Assembly (NCBI GenBank): GCA_025403435.1
Contig: CM046354.1
Location: 20,338,424 to 20,402,423 of the forward strand
Length of the DNA stretch: 64,000 nucleotides
From: Artocarpus heterophyllus
Taxonomy: Eukaryota; Streptophyta; Magnoliopsida; Rosales; Moraceae
Direction: 5' to 3'
The notes under the pieces were generated by a model, which searched no databases, was not told the DNA's origin, and saw only the letters and a program-made list of their open reading frames with translations. This document shows positions 14,698 to 26,211 of the stretch, one piece after another. How positions within the stretch are numbered: position 1 is the stretch's first letter; every line of letters begins with the position of its first letter. The position numbers were made by a program, and so were the translations under genes.

Positions 14698-14905
14698 GTG
14701 ATCAGTTGGATTGGTAATTGGGATAGGTCTAAAACCCTCTTATACAAGAGGGAAAAGGTTCGACTCTTGGGGGACACGCTCCCTCCGCTAGAGGCAAATC
14801 CGAGCAGAGGCTCCCCGAGTAGCCTCTTCAGCAATATGTTTGAGGGACCCGTCAGGCTCCAGCCAGGGAACCCAATCCCTCAACAACAATGTAAAATACC
14901 CTAAT
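14690..14905 (+). mobile_element. Possible tRNA-derived SINE-like fragment
   Basis: An A-box-like TGATCAGTTGG at 14699-14709 and a near-consensus B box GGTTCGACTCT at 14757-14767 are 48 bp apart. Between them is a hairpin-forming CCCTCT..AGAGGG (about 14735-14752). This resembles an RNA polymerase III internal promoter. The following 130 bp is GC-richer than its surroundings and ends where tandem unit A resumes. The match could be chance within truncated retrotransposon sequence. Confidence 0.3.
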
Positions 14906-15047
14906 TACAAAACTTGAAAAAGGGAACATACTTATATCTACGTCAAAAATGAGTACCTGACGGAGAAAGGAGAAAAATGTTGTAAACGACAATGACTGCA
15001 GTCGTACAACATCCTTTAAACATCAAGTCGAGAAAAATGAAACGCCT

Positions 15048-15930
15048 GTGGTGTTGATCCCTAAGGTGGACCGTCCTGAGAGAATCTCCCAATTCAGATC
15101 CATTTCTCTATGTAACATCTCCTTTAAGATTCTTACTAAAACTTTAATTGAGAGGTTAAAAGATCTCCTCCTAGAATTGATATCTCCTAATCAGGTAAGT
15201 TTTGTTCCTGGTCGTTTCGTTCAAGATAACATCATTATTTCTCAGGAGATTCTCCACTTAATGCTCCAGAAAAGAGTAAAGAAAAAATATATGGTCAACA
15301 AGGTAGACAAGGAGAAAGCGTATGATCGGCTAGATTGGCATTTCATTGATGAAATGTTACACTTAGCAGGTTTGCCACTGAATTTTGTCCCTGTGGTCAT
15401 GGCCTGTATCACCTCTCCTTCCTTTCAAGTCCTTTGGAATAAAGAAAAGACCCCTTCTTTTCGGTCATCTTGGGGAGTGAGACAGGGGGACCCCCTCTCT
15501 CCTTATATTTTTGTTCTATGCATGGAAAGATTAACTCATGGTATCAATGATCTGGTCTAGGATAACTTGTGGAAACCATTCTGCTTCGGTAGAAACGGCC
15601 CTTTGTCTCGCATATAATATTTGCAGATGATTTAATGTTATTCACAGAAGCTTCAAGAGCTAGATGGAAGTTGTAATGGGGTGCTTAAACAGGTTCAGTA
15701 AAGCCTTTGGAGAAAAAAATAAGTATAAGCAAAACATCCTTATTTTTCTCCAAAGGAACCAACCTAGACACTGTTGGGAAATAAAGAATTTTGCTGGCTT
15801 CACTGTGGTTGATGATCTCAATAAATACTTGGGTGTTCCTCTCTAGCATGGTAGGATCTCTCATAGTAATTATGAGTACATTGTCGAGAAGGTGAAAGGT
15901 AGGTTGAAGGGTGGAAAAGCATATCCTTGT
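15048..15930 (+). pseudogene. LINE reverse transcriptase domain, degenerate
   Basis: The frame at 15048-15560 shows VLIPKVDRPERISQFRSISL, then ISPNQVSFVPGRFVQDNI, KVDKEKAYDRLDW (catalytic Asp context) and RQGDPLSPYIFVLCMERL, the classic L1-type RT motifs. A frame break follows. The catalytic FADDLMLF box is visible at about 15622-15645 in another frame, and further RT remnants continue to about 15930. It is not translatable as one protein. Confidence 0.88.
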
Positions 15931-17159
15931 CATTGGCGGGTAGAGTAACTCTCCTTAATTATGTGGTCACAACTCTTCCTTAGTATGCCATGCAATCGGC
16001 TCACCTTTCCAAGGGCACAATTAATGAAATTGAGAAACGTAATAGGAGATTCCTGTGGGGAGATTACGAGGATCGATGAAAGATGCATTTGGTGGCTTGG
16101 AGAGATGTGTGTAGACCAAAAGATTAAGGCGGTTTAGGCTTAAAAAATCTGGCTATCATGAATCAAGCTTTTCTAGTTAAGATAGCTTGGAAATATCATC
16201 ATAATAATGATCTTTGGATGAGGATCTAGCGGGTAAAGGATGGTAATAGGCAAAATTTGGCTCCCCATAGAGTGGCTTCTCCTATTTGGAAGGTAGTTCA
16301 TCCCCTCACTATCAAGTTAAGAGATTTCACCTCCTAGGCTATTGGTGATGGTAAAATGGTCAATTTTTGGGATGATGCTTAGGTCCAAAGTGTTGGCCCC
16401 CTAACTGAAATGGCCCTTGGCCCTATTCCGAAGCAGCTTCGTAGTCTTAAAGTTAAAGTTGTTTGCAGTCATGACGGGGTTTAGAATTAAGGTATGTTTG
16501 ATAACCTTCTTCCTCCCTTGGTTTGCGATAAAATTAGGGCTATCCCTCCCCCCTAAGCTCCAGATGTTAGAGGAGTTGACTCACCTTTTTGGAAATACAT
16601 AAATGGCAGGATCTTCACAACTAAATCGGCTTACTGTATGCTAGCCTCTCATGATACTAGAGTCGAAAGAATCTTTGGAAAAGTGTTTGGAGTTGTCATA
16701 TTTTGCACCGAAGCTGGAGGTCGTCTTCTAACCAATGCCAGAGAACACAGGTGTGGTCTCCAAGACAATGGTTTGTGCTTGCTTTTACAAAAAGTAGAGG
16801 AATCAAAAATGCATTTATCTCGTGACTATCGCCCGGCTTCCCCAATTTGGATTGAATTAGTCCCTCTTGATTGGCTCTGGTTCTTCACAATAAATTAGGA
16901 GGATTGGCTCGAAAAAAATTTAAGTTTGTAGGTTAAAGTTGGTGGTGAGATTGATTTGAATATCCTCTTCCCTTGTGGGCTTTCTCTCATTTGATTATAT
17001 GGTTAAAGCTGACCACGAACTAGATTTCATTCGTCCAGATGTCGGTGCTATGGAAATCAAAAGGTATGCTTCTGAGGTGGCCTCAACTTGGGGTTTAGTT
17101 AAAGACGGAGCTTCGTTCATTCTTAAGTCAAACTCTCCTAGTTAGATGGAACCCGCTAG

Positions 17160-17590
17160 TTGGGGACACGATTAAGCTGAAAGTGGATGGTGCTTCTAAG
17201 GGTTGTCCTGGACCGATGGGGGCTAGAGGCCTTTTGAGAAATAGTCAAGGTATCTGCTTAAAGAGTTTTTGTAAACAGGTGGGATATGGTACTACAATAG
17301 AGGTGGAAGCTTGGGCTCTAGACATTGGGTTGGAGATCGCCTAGAAATCGGGACCAAGGAACCTTGTGGTCAAAGTAAACTCTCAGATTTGCATCTGTTT
17401 AGTTCACTCCTTCTCCGAAATTAAGGGAAGACTCACTAGTTTTCTTGCCAAAATTCGAAGGTGGTTGGAAAAGGACTGGAGAATCTCTCTCATGCACACT
17501 TACAGAGAGGGTAACTGAGCAAATGATTGTCTGGCTAACTTAGCAATTACCAGTGGGAGATCCATGGTTTTGGAAGCTGACCCTCCCTTG
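17160..17590 (+). pseudogene. LINE RNase H domain, degenerate
   Basis: Translated in pieces, this reads LKVDGASKGCPGPMGARGLL, then a VEAWALDIGLEIA segment with an in-frame stop after it, a VVKVNSQ segment and a ..REGN*AND.LAN.A end. This is the RNase H fold commonly found at the C-terminus of plant LINE ORF2. Stops in the middle make it non-functional. Confidence 0.75.
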
Positions 17591-18210
17591 TAGCTATAGG
17601 AATAAATCAGAGTAGATATCCTGGGTTTTTCCACACCCAGGATATGTTGCTTATAGCTATTTTTGTTGTTTTTTTTTTTGGTTGTGACCCCCTTGTTCAC
17701 CAAATTTTTTTTTTTTAAAAAAAGCTAGACGATGGCACAAGAAAACAACGATTGGAAACGACAAAGACTTGAAACAACAATTATCCTTAAACGCAAATAC
17801 GATAAAAACGACAATAATGAAGAAAACAAAAATAACAAGAATTCATAAAACGATAATGACAATGACTTGTTTCTTGTTGTTTTAGGAATTTTTGCACTTT
17901 TTTGAACTAAAAATTAAAAAAAAATTCTCAATAACATTTTTTAAAAATTCTCATTTTCAAAACAAAACTATTTTAAAAACACAAGAAATAGGTAAATGAC
18001 TATTATTTGTTAAGGTTTGTGATACTCCCAATTGCTATATTCTCCGTAAAAGCATAGGACAAATAGAACGGGCAAACAAAAAAAAAAAAATCCTTTTTGT
18101 CTCATGAATTAAACCCGTTACTCAAGTAACAAGATCCCAAACAGTGAATATAAGTATGAAGACTATTATTTTATTAGTACGAGGAGTTTATACGAATTCA
18201 CCTCAAAAAT

Positions 18211-18900
18211 CACAAGAAGTTAGAAAACGACAATTACCTGAAAAATATCGATTAAAGGAAACGACAATGACTAATAAAAATAACGAAAACTTCAAAAATT
18301 GGAGCATACTTATATCTACATGAAAAACGACAAAGAGATGGAGAAAGGAGAAAAATGCTGTAAACGACAATGACTAGAGTCGGATAGCACCCTTCATAAG
18401 TTCGAGAGAGAGTAAAAAAAAAGAAATGATGGCACAAGAAAACGACGACTTGAAGGACAAAGATTAAAAATGACAATTATTTTTAAGACGCAAATGCGTT
18501 AAAAACGACAATAAAGAAGAAAACAATAATAAAAAGAAATCATAAAACGACGATGACAATGCCTTGTTTCTTTGTGTTTTAGGAAATGTTTTTCCACGTT
18601 TTGTGAAGCAAAAATTTCAAAACACTTACAGTAGTCAACAACATTCTCTAAAAATTCTCGTTTTTTAAAACAAAACCATCTCAAAAAAAGCACACCAAAA
18701 AAGAAATATTATGACTATTATTTGTTAAGATATTCCTGTGACCCTTTCAATTACTATATTCTAAAAAAAAAAAAATGAAGGACAAAGAGAAAGGGCAAAC
18801 AAAAAATTTATTTTCATTTAATGAATTAACCCTATTTCTCACAAAACAAAACAGTTAATCCAAGTATTGAGACTATGGTTTTATTAGTAACAGGAGTTTA
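18211..18900. repeat. Tandem duplication unit B, uninterrupted
   Basis: The intact partner of the broken unit A, separated from it by only about 20 bp. It is AT-rich with several AACGACAATGA-like motifs and homopolymer runs. No coding potential is supported. Its value is as the empty-site reference for the insertions in unit A. Confidence 0.85.
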
Positions 18901-19023
18901 ACTTATAAGGCTATATAGAAGTGCTCAAAAGAAATTGTGTTATGATTTTGGTGTGATGTTAGACAAACTCAAATCTTCTGCTTAATTTTTGATGTCTCAC
19001 ATGAAATCTAATTTATCATATTA

Positions 19024-19497
19024 TGGGCTCGCTTGATGTAGTTTTTGCTTGTGCTTTTAGTTAGTAAAAGAAAAGAAGCAAAAGCTGTAGTTTTTCATTA
19101 GGTACTTGGAATCATATTTTTAAAAGAGGTTTAATGGGTCAAAATGGTTTCAATTTTTTTAAGTTACAAAAATGTTATATTTAAGCTTACAGCTTGTTTG
19201 GTACACCATATTATGTTGTATTATATTGTATTTTTTTGTATATAATACAATGTAATGTAATATAATATAATATAATACGGTGTGCTAAATATGCTATAAT
19301 ATATTATTGATATCTGGTATAAATTTTAAAGTCTATTTTAAAAGTGCTTTCTTAAGAAGCTACATTTTATGGGTTTGATAGCAAGCACTTTTAGAGAGAA
19401 AAATACTATGATATTTCATCCTAACACTTTTAGAAATAGCTTTTAGACTTAAGAGGAGGCCAAAACAGTTTTTAGAAAACCCTTCTAAACATGCCTT
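19024..19497. mobile_element. MITE family M1, copy carrying a nested insertion
   Basis: Second copy of the element at 5863-6231, with the same ordered motifs. It is interrupted after TTAAGCTTA by a short inverted-repeat element (19197-19289), after which the M1 sequence resumes as TATAATATATTATTGATA. It lies about 450 bp upstream of the glycosyltransferase start and may affect that promoter. Confidence 0.6.
19197..19289. mobile_element. Small nested MITE (~93 bp)
   Basis: The ends are imperfect 18-bp terminal inverted repeats: TTTGGTACACCATATTAT at 19197-19214 against the complement of ATAATACGGTGTGCTAAA at 19272-19289 (three mismatches). The interior is TATAATA-rich. The sequence is absent from the related M1 copy. 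The target-site duplication is unclear. Confidence 0.6.
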
Positions 19498-19947
19498 ATA
19501 ACATATCATTTAATGAAAAAATATGTAAAAGTCAATTAAATAACTAAGAAATAGAACTCTAAAAGAAGATGCATTGCAAACGGAGCAATTTAACAAAGTT
19601 AATTTTTCTAGGAGTATGTTTGGAAACAATATAAAAACTTATAGTGGAAACTTAAAATTTGTTATATATAAAAGCTTTATATTACAACAAACTTTTTTTT
19701 TGTTATAATATAAAAAAACTTTACTCTCTATAGTAATCGAAACCATTTAGTTTTAATAGATTTAGCAAACAAAGCCCTAATATCTAGGCCTCATTTGGTT
19801 TCGTTCCGTTCCAAAGACAATGAAATTGAATTATACAGTCGTTTTACTGCTCTAAAATCTACAAATAGGAATTTCTCAGGAAAGCGAACAATAAGAAAGG
19901 ACTTTAATGAAATCAGAGCTCTGTATTTAGATGTTCCCGCCGTGGAG

Positions 19948-22460
19948 ATGACAACGAGAGTGCCCACCGGATGGCGTCGTTTTCTCATCTCTCTTCCTCT
20001 GCTTTGCCTTGTTCCCTATTTTCTCAACGGTACTTGTTACTGGGGATTTCTTTCTTTTTTCTTTTTTTTTTTCCTGATATCTGTTTCCATTAATATGCTG
20101 TGAATTTTTAGTTAGGGAATTGCATCAGAGCAAAACGTTCGAAGACCTACCTGCGAAAAAGGGCAAAAAGTTTGATCATTTGGTTCTTGGACCAGCTGCT
20201 GGTGAAGGCTTGCCCAATCGTTTACAATGCCAAGGTTATTTTTCATATCTTATATTGTCACCTGATTTTTTTATGACAAATTTGATAGTCGAAGAATGTT
20301 TTCATAGAATTTTGGGTTTACTGTGAAACTGATTCTAAATACCATTCTGTTAATAAATTATGATGTTATTTTCTATTCTTCCACGGTGATTCTCTTGTGG
20401 GCATTCTCCTTTTGGCATATTCAGCAATTTTTATCTTTTAAATTGTTGTTATTTATGGATTTTTTTCCCCAATAACCCGGTGAACAGGCTTAATGGAAGA
20501 ACTAGAACTCACTCTTGACTTTGTTCTTCTGTAGTGAGTGTTTCTTGTTGCAGTGAATGATTATGTTCTTTTTCTTTTTCTTTTTCTTTTTTTAATGAGT
20601 CTGAATGATTATGTTTTAAGAGGAGAGATATTCCCAATTTGTTGGGAAAATGGTCACAGAAAAAATTCAGCAGTTAGTATTGGTTTTAGTCATTTTTTTG
20701 GTAAGGCTTCTTATTTACTTTTTATTTTTTCTAGAGCAGGTACTAAAGCTCTCAACAAGACCCATTTTTCAACCTCCTCCCATGAATCCACTTATGGAAA
20801 CAACATGGCATTTGCAACTGTCTTTACCATATATAATTCCTCCCTTAGTGTGCATGCGGACGAGAAGGCGTCGAACTTGGTTGTTGTTGGGAATGCTTCA
20901 TATAGTAAAGAAGAGAGGTCCATGGCCATTTTGGATACTTTCGTTAACTTCATTCAGGTATAATATAGACTTTATTATCATCTTATATTTGTTTCAAACA
21001 TTGATTCCCTCCTTGGAAAGAGAATAGAATGTACTAGTTCTGCTTGCATTATGTTTTCAATTCTAAGTTGAAACAACTATTTATTTATGTTTTCGTGTTA
21101 GTTTTCTGGGCTAGAAGATTGAGGTTTGTGAAGTATATGTCAGGTTACTTCAGAATGTTGACTTAGTTTATTTGGGTTACAATGTTTTCGTTTTAAGAGT
21201 GTTATGGAGGCTAAGCCAAATGAATCTTACATGTTACATTATGCAGGTGACAATGCCTAAGAGCAACATATTCATTCTTACGGACCAGGCATCTGATCTT
21301 TCCATTATCAGAAATGGGGTAACTGTTTATCCAATCCAAGGTGAATATTTGCGAGACAAGTTGATGCTTCAAAGAATCGGGTCTTACATTGTAAGAGCAC
21401 ATTGCATGCTTTAATTGTTGGTAGAAGACATATGTAGGAATAGCACGTTACTCAGTTTACTTTAATGTTTCATGTGACTGAAATCTGAACAATGCATGCA
21501 CCTCTCTGTCTCTCTAAATTGTTCTGTGTTTTTTTTTTTTTCTGTTGTCATGATAATAATTCTGTGGTTTTATCATGACAATGCCGATTTTAGAAATTGT
21601 ATTGCTAATTTAGGCCTTCTTAGAAACACGGCTTCAGGAGCTTTCTCAGAGACCAGGGCATAATAGTCACTACATATTCACGGACTCGGATATAGCTGTT
21701 GTTGATGATTTGGGACACATATTTCACGATTATCCAAATTTTCATCTGGCACTCACTTTCAGGAATAACAAAGCACAACCTCTCAATTCAGGATTCATAG
21801 CAGTGAGGGGGACTGCTGATGGCATTTTTAGGTGTGCGTTGATTTCTTTTTACTCAATTTGGTGGCATTGGAACAGAAAACGTATATAACGTTTTCGAAT
21901 ATTTTCTGATTTTTGGCAATCTACTCTAAACCAAATCTTACTTCCACAAACCTATATGGTATTGCAGGGCAAAGAAATTTTTACAAGAAGTACTTAAAAT
22001 TTACAAATTTAAGTACATGAATGCTTCTCGAATGCTTGGCGATCAGTTAGCTCTTGCTTGGGTGGTGAAATCTCATCCTTCCTTTGACGCATCGAGATTT
22101 TCCAGACCACGAGCTTTTCTTGAAGATGTTGGGGGCGCTTCGATCTTATTTTTGCCCTGTGCTATATACAATTGGACGCCACCAGAAGGTGCTGGTCAAT
22201 TTCATGGCATGCCATTAGATGTCAAGGTATTCTATTGAAAAATCATGACTATAAGAATCGTACCAAATATTAATATTGGTGCTTCTTTTTTTCCGCACGG
22301 GTCCTCATATGTTCTCATATCTCGAATGTAGGTAGTTCATTTTAAAGGATCAAGGAAACGCCTGATGCTCGAGTCTTGGAATTTCCTCAATTCCCATCCT
22401 GATATATCAGATATGTTGTGCCTTGTCTTGAAGAGTGGAAGAACGAAGTATGATTTTTGA
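19948..22460 (+). CDS. Putative type II membrane glycosyltransferase (plant family)
   Basis: Seven exons: 19948-20029, 20112-20234, 20740-20957, 21247-21390, 21614-21831, 21968-22226 and 22332-22460, giving 1,173 bp and 390 residues. All borders are GT-AG and in frame. A hydrophobic segment at about residues 11-27 (FLISLPLLCLVPYFL) follows a short basic cytosolic end, as in Golgi type II enzymes. The body contains VTMPKSNIFILTDQASDLSI, HYIFTDSDIAVVDDLG with a DSD (DxD) metal/nucleotide-sugar motif, and LNSGFIAVRG, as in nucleotide-diphospho-sugar transferase folds. 19948 is the first in-frame ATG of the open frame. Acceptor and linkage are unknown; the enzyme class is inferred from the DxD context and topology. 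Confidence 0.8.
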
Positions 22461-25400
22461 ATAATTTGAATACTTGACTTGTTTAGCTTCATTCGTGGAT
22501 TGTGTAATAGAAATTTGACGGTACACTCTTTCTTTCTTTCTTTCTTTTTTTATTCATAGAAAGAAGCTCTGTTGGTGCATTTCAATGATATTAGAGAAGC
22601 CAACAAATCTAAACCCTGGAACTTCAGCTAGCATCGATTTAATACCGGAAATTGTATCTAATAGACTTGTCGTAGACTAGTAGTTTTGCATTTTTTTTAT
22701 CGTAGTAAATAAGTTATTTTCTACAACTGTTAATCAATAGAATTTTTAATTTTTAATTTTAAAACAATATTTAACTGTTATAAATGTATTTATTAACTAA
22801 AAATTATGTAATATTAAGTACATAAAAATGTAGTAAATATTGATAAAATATATACACATAAATAATTTGAAGCTCTCTCTATTAAATTTGATCATGGGTA
22901 CATATGGTAAATTTTTTTAGGTTTATTAAATTTGATAATTGGTTACACGGAGTAAATCTTGAATATATTAATTAATTCAAGGGGTAATTTCTGAATTTAT
23001 CAAATCTGAGAAAATAAACAAAATACTCAAAATACCCCTTGTATTATGCACATGTCCAAAATACCTTTTGTATTATGCAAATAACAAAATCACTCTTTGT
23101 GTTTATAAAATCATACTCAAAAGACCCTATGAAGTAATTAAATTTTTATAAATTTCAAAACTAAACTTTTCAATATATATTAAATGTTATACAAAGCATG
23201 ACTTAACTTAAAAAGTTTAATAATAAATAATTTAAGATATTCAAATAAATATTTCAATTATTTACATCTTTCTTCCTTTAGTTTTTTCCCTGTTTATTTC
23301 TATTCTTTTCATCTTTCAATCTGTTTCAATTAAAATAATCAAGGGAATTAGGTGTAAATGGCCATTTTTAAGCTCTTTTTAAGTAAACGGCTAAGTTTTA
23401 AAATTTAGCAAAATAGTTGTTTTTGTATATCAATGAATAATGAAGTACATCAAAAGATGTACTAATGCTAATCAGTATATCGTTAATAAATTGCAATACA
23501 TCAATGACATATTGATTTGTAATTTATTATTGATTAACTAGGTAATTTATTCTCTCAATAATTATCAGTTTCTTGATGATAAATTATTAGTAGATCAATG
23601 ATAAACTATACTTATAAGTAATTTACTAATGTAATCAATGATGTACTAGTGTTTATAAATGATTTACGGTGGTAAAAAAAGTCATTTATTGTCATTTATT
23701 TAATTTTTAAAAAGTTTGGTCATTTTTTTAATTTTTAAAAAGTTTAGTTATTTATTTAAAAAGGTGGTCAAAAATCTTTTTACCTAATTTTCTCAATAAT
23801 TAATTAGAGTTTCTTAAAACTAGAACACAATGGAGCTTTAAAGTATGAGTTCACAATTTTAAAATAACTAATCTATTTATAATATATCTAGTATTTATAT
23901 AATATCATCTGGTATTTGTATAATTATGTAAATAGCATACAATAATTAAAATTGCTACAAGTTTAATGCCAGTAACCCTATTAATTTAGTTTATATTTCA
24001 AATTTAAATTTATGCTTATCTTTTAAAATTTATTTACGATTATTTTAAATATTAAGAATTATTTTTGTTTGATTTTTGTTACGATTTACATTTTGATTAA
24101 AATAACTTTACAATTTACCTGTCCCCAAATAGGCATAAACTTATTCTTTTCTTCTGTTTAAATTCTCTGGTTCTTTTTTCTCTGTAAATAATTCTGAATT
24201 AACCCTCTTTTATTCCCAATTCTTTGTTCCACAGTCTTGCCTCAAAGCACACCTCAAGCAATTTTCAACCATAATTGTGTGCTAACAAAATAAGTCCATA
24301 TTCTTTTAGCAAAATAATACGACCACTTATAGTAATTATCATAGTGAAACATGTCTTTTCTTTGCGATGTGGTGCTTGTTATATATGACTGGCATATGAA
24401 ACAATACAACAAACAGCCTAAGACTCGCCATATAGACGTTCCACGAAAGAAGGCTTGTAGTTGCACCTTACGGACGCTATGCTTATGGCATCTCTCTTGT
24501 TGTATGACAACTATCTCCACTTGTGCGTTCTTGTTCAGGAAATCTTTGCCTTTTTTTATACATATATTCAACTACAATTTAAACCTCTTCCTACAACGTT
24601 CTCTCGCAAAAATTTAAATTTCTGTTCAAACTTATGAACTAAATAGGTCATTCCTCTAGTCACTAGAAACAATGAAATGGATTAACATGCATGACTCGAT
24701 AATTGCAGTCTAAACATACGCTTCTAAGTACAGTAGTAAGGCCAATTTATCATTTTGCCCTTAACCATGGTAAAACAAGGGATACTCGTCTCTATGCTAG
24801 AGTTCCTTGTCTACATTACGAAAGATGCTTATTCAATCCGCTCCTTGTAAAGCCATTATGCAGTAGGATTTAATGAAAATTATATGTACTTTCAGATGAC
24901 GCTGATTATATTATATGTATTTACATTTAGATCAGGTAGCGCCCGTTATACAATGAAACGAAGTCTAAGTTATGCTGAAGATAGAAATAGATTTTTAAGT
25001 CTCTTTTGTGATAAAGGATTTTAGTGGCTGAAGCAGTCAGTCACAAGACTGAGTTTGGCTTGGCAGCATTTGTAACTCTAGTAAGAATGCCCAGTTGAGG
25101 AGTTAAACGATAAGAAAGTTAAATCACCATTTCATAAAAATATGGACAAAATCAACAGCTTCCAAGAATTTCTACATCTGGCACGCTTAACCAAAGAATG
25201 TTTGTCCTGGTTCTCTTTGTTGAATAAGAATAAAAACAATAGAAATTACATGATTAATAAAGACAAACTACTTCCAACAATAGCAACATAAAAATTTAAA
25301 AAAAAAGGTCCTGATACAGAAATCTGCAAGTCGCTTGGCCAAAGATGAGAAGAATATTGATAGCAGTGATGTACATAGAAGTCACAAGAAAGGTCTCTCG

Positions 25401-26211
25401 GAAGTCAGAATTAGGAAAAGGAGCAAAAGGAAAATAACGAGTGAATCCATACCAAAGTAGAAGCAACATAAAAAGAATGATCTGATCCTCGTCAACTCTA
25501 GCAAGCAAAACAAAAAGGCATGCTGATTTAGATTCACAAGTAAACTGTGGTCTGAAAGGGAATAAGTGTTGGGCAAGAGAGTGGCCTGTAGAAGACACAC
25601 AAAACCTCAAAATTGCAGCCCAAGTAACCAAAGAACACCAAGTAATACACCATTCCCATTTACTTGTGATAAATAATAATATCAGTCCCATTACACCTAA
25701 AAGAGCCAACAGCAGTTCTCTTATTCGGTTTCATCTAATAGCAAAAACAGGAAAAGAACAATGTAAACTATCGTGTGCTATTTTATTGAATCTCATGGCA
25801 ATGATACATGATCAGCAGCATGTCTATTAGTCGTGAAATTCTACAAAAACGAAAAGCTACAACAATTACATTCCAAATGAATAATAAGAAGAAAAAGAGA
25901 TATAGATGGCCCTCAATTTCTTCCCCTTTTTCAAATACACATCTGAGCTAGGAAGTTGCCATCAAATAATGTCCGACATCTGACATCCAAAGTCCCTCGT
26001 CATGAACCTACAAATCTTCTTCTTCAGTTTATAGGACACACAACAAGGTCCTCCCAATATTGGCATCATTACAAACAGAGAAATGTTTAGAGATTAATAT
26101 GAAAGAAAGAAAGAAAGAAACAATCATAAGAATTGGTAATGAACGAGAATTCATGGAGGAATGTGGATCCTACCAACACATCAACACAGCTCAAAAAGAT
26201 ATATTGGAGGG
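22461..26211. other. Intergenic region between glycosyltransferase and GAE
   Basis: AT-rich. It contains one copy of a dispersed repeat (23341-23792) and, nearer GAE, its probable 3' UTR. A minus-strand open frame at 25296-25709 has no ATG at its first codon and encodes several hydrophobic stretches (e.g. LLGVMGLILLFITS and AINILLIFGQ). I do not recognise it and do not call it a gene. Confidence 0.45.
23341..23792. repeat. Dispersed repeat family R1, copy 1
   Basis: Starts AAGGGAATTAGGTGTAAATGG and contains many ATCAATGAT/GATGTACT/ATTTATTA units that can pair as short inverted repeats. It is homologous over its length to 61501-62075. Non-coding, with ends estimated from where the similarity stops. 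Confidence 0.6.

Larger units (their letters stand above)
15041..17723 (+). mobile_element. LINE (plant L1-type) retrotransposon, 5'-truncated
   Basis: The element begins within the reverse transcriptase domain; the endonuclease half is missing. It continues through a connection region to an RNase H domain and ends in T/A-rich sequence at about 17700-17723. 5' truncation is typical of target-primed reverse transcription. Many in-frame stops show it is dead. It splits tandem unit A between a segment ending near 15040 and one starting near 17724, so its borders are supported by the intact unit B. Confidence 0.85.
11180..18190. repeat. Tandem duplication unit A, broken into three pieces
   Basis: Three separated segments (11180-11249, about 14908-15040, about 17724-18190) align end to end with the uninterrupted unit B at 18211-18900. 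Shared landmarks, in order, are AAACGA..ATTACCTGAAAAATA, CATACTTATATCTAC, GGAGAAAGGAGAAAAATG, GATGGCACAAGAAAAC, CGACAATGAC..TTGTTTC, GACTATTATTTGTTAAG, GGGCAAACAAA and AGGAGTTTA. The pieces sum to about 670 bp against 690 bp in unit B. The gaps are filled by a MITE plus Ty3-type fragment and by a LINE. Confidence 0.85.

Noticed and set aside
25296..25709. Minus-strand hydrophobic open frame of 137 codons near the GAE 3' end
   Set aside because: It has no ATG at its first codon, no recognisable family, and its composition fits AT-rich noncoding DNA translated into hydrophobic residues. It may simply overlap GAE 3' UTR.
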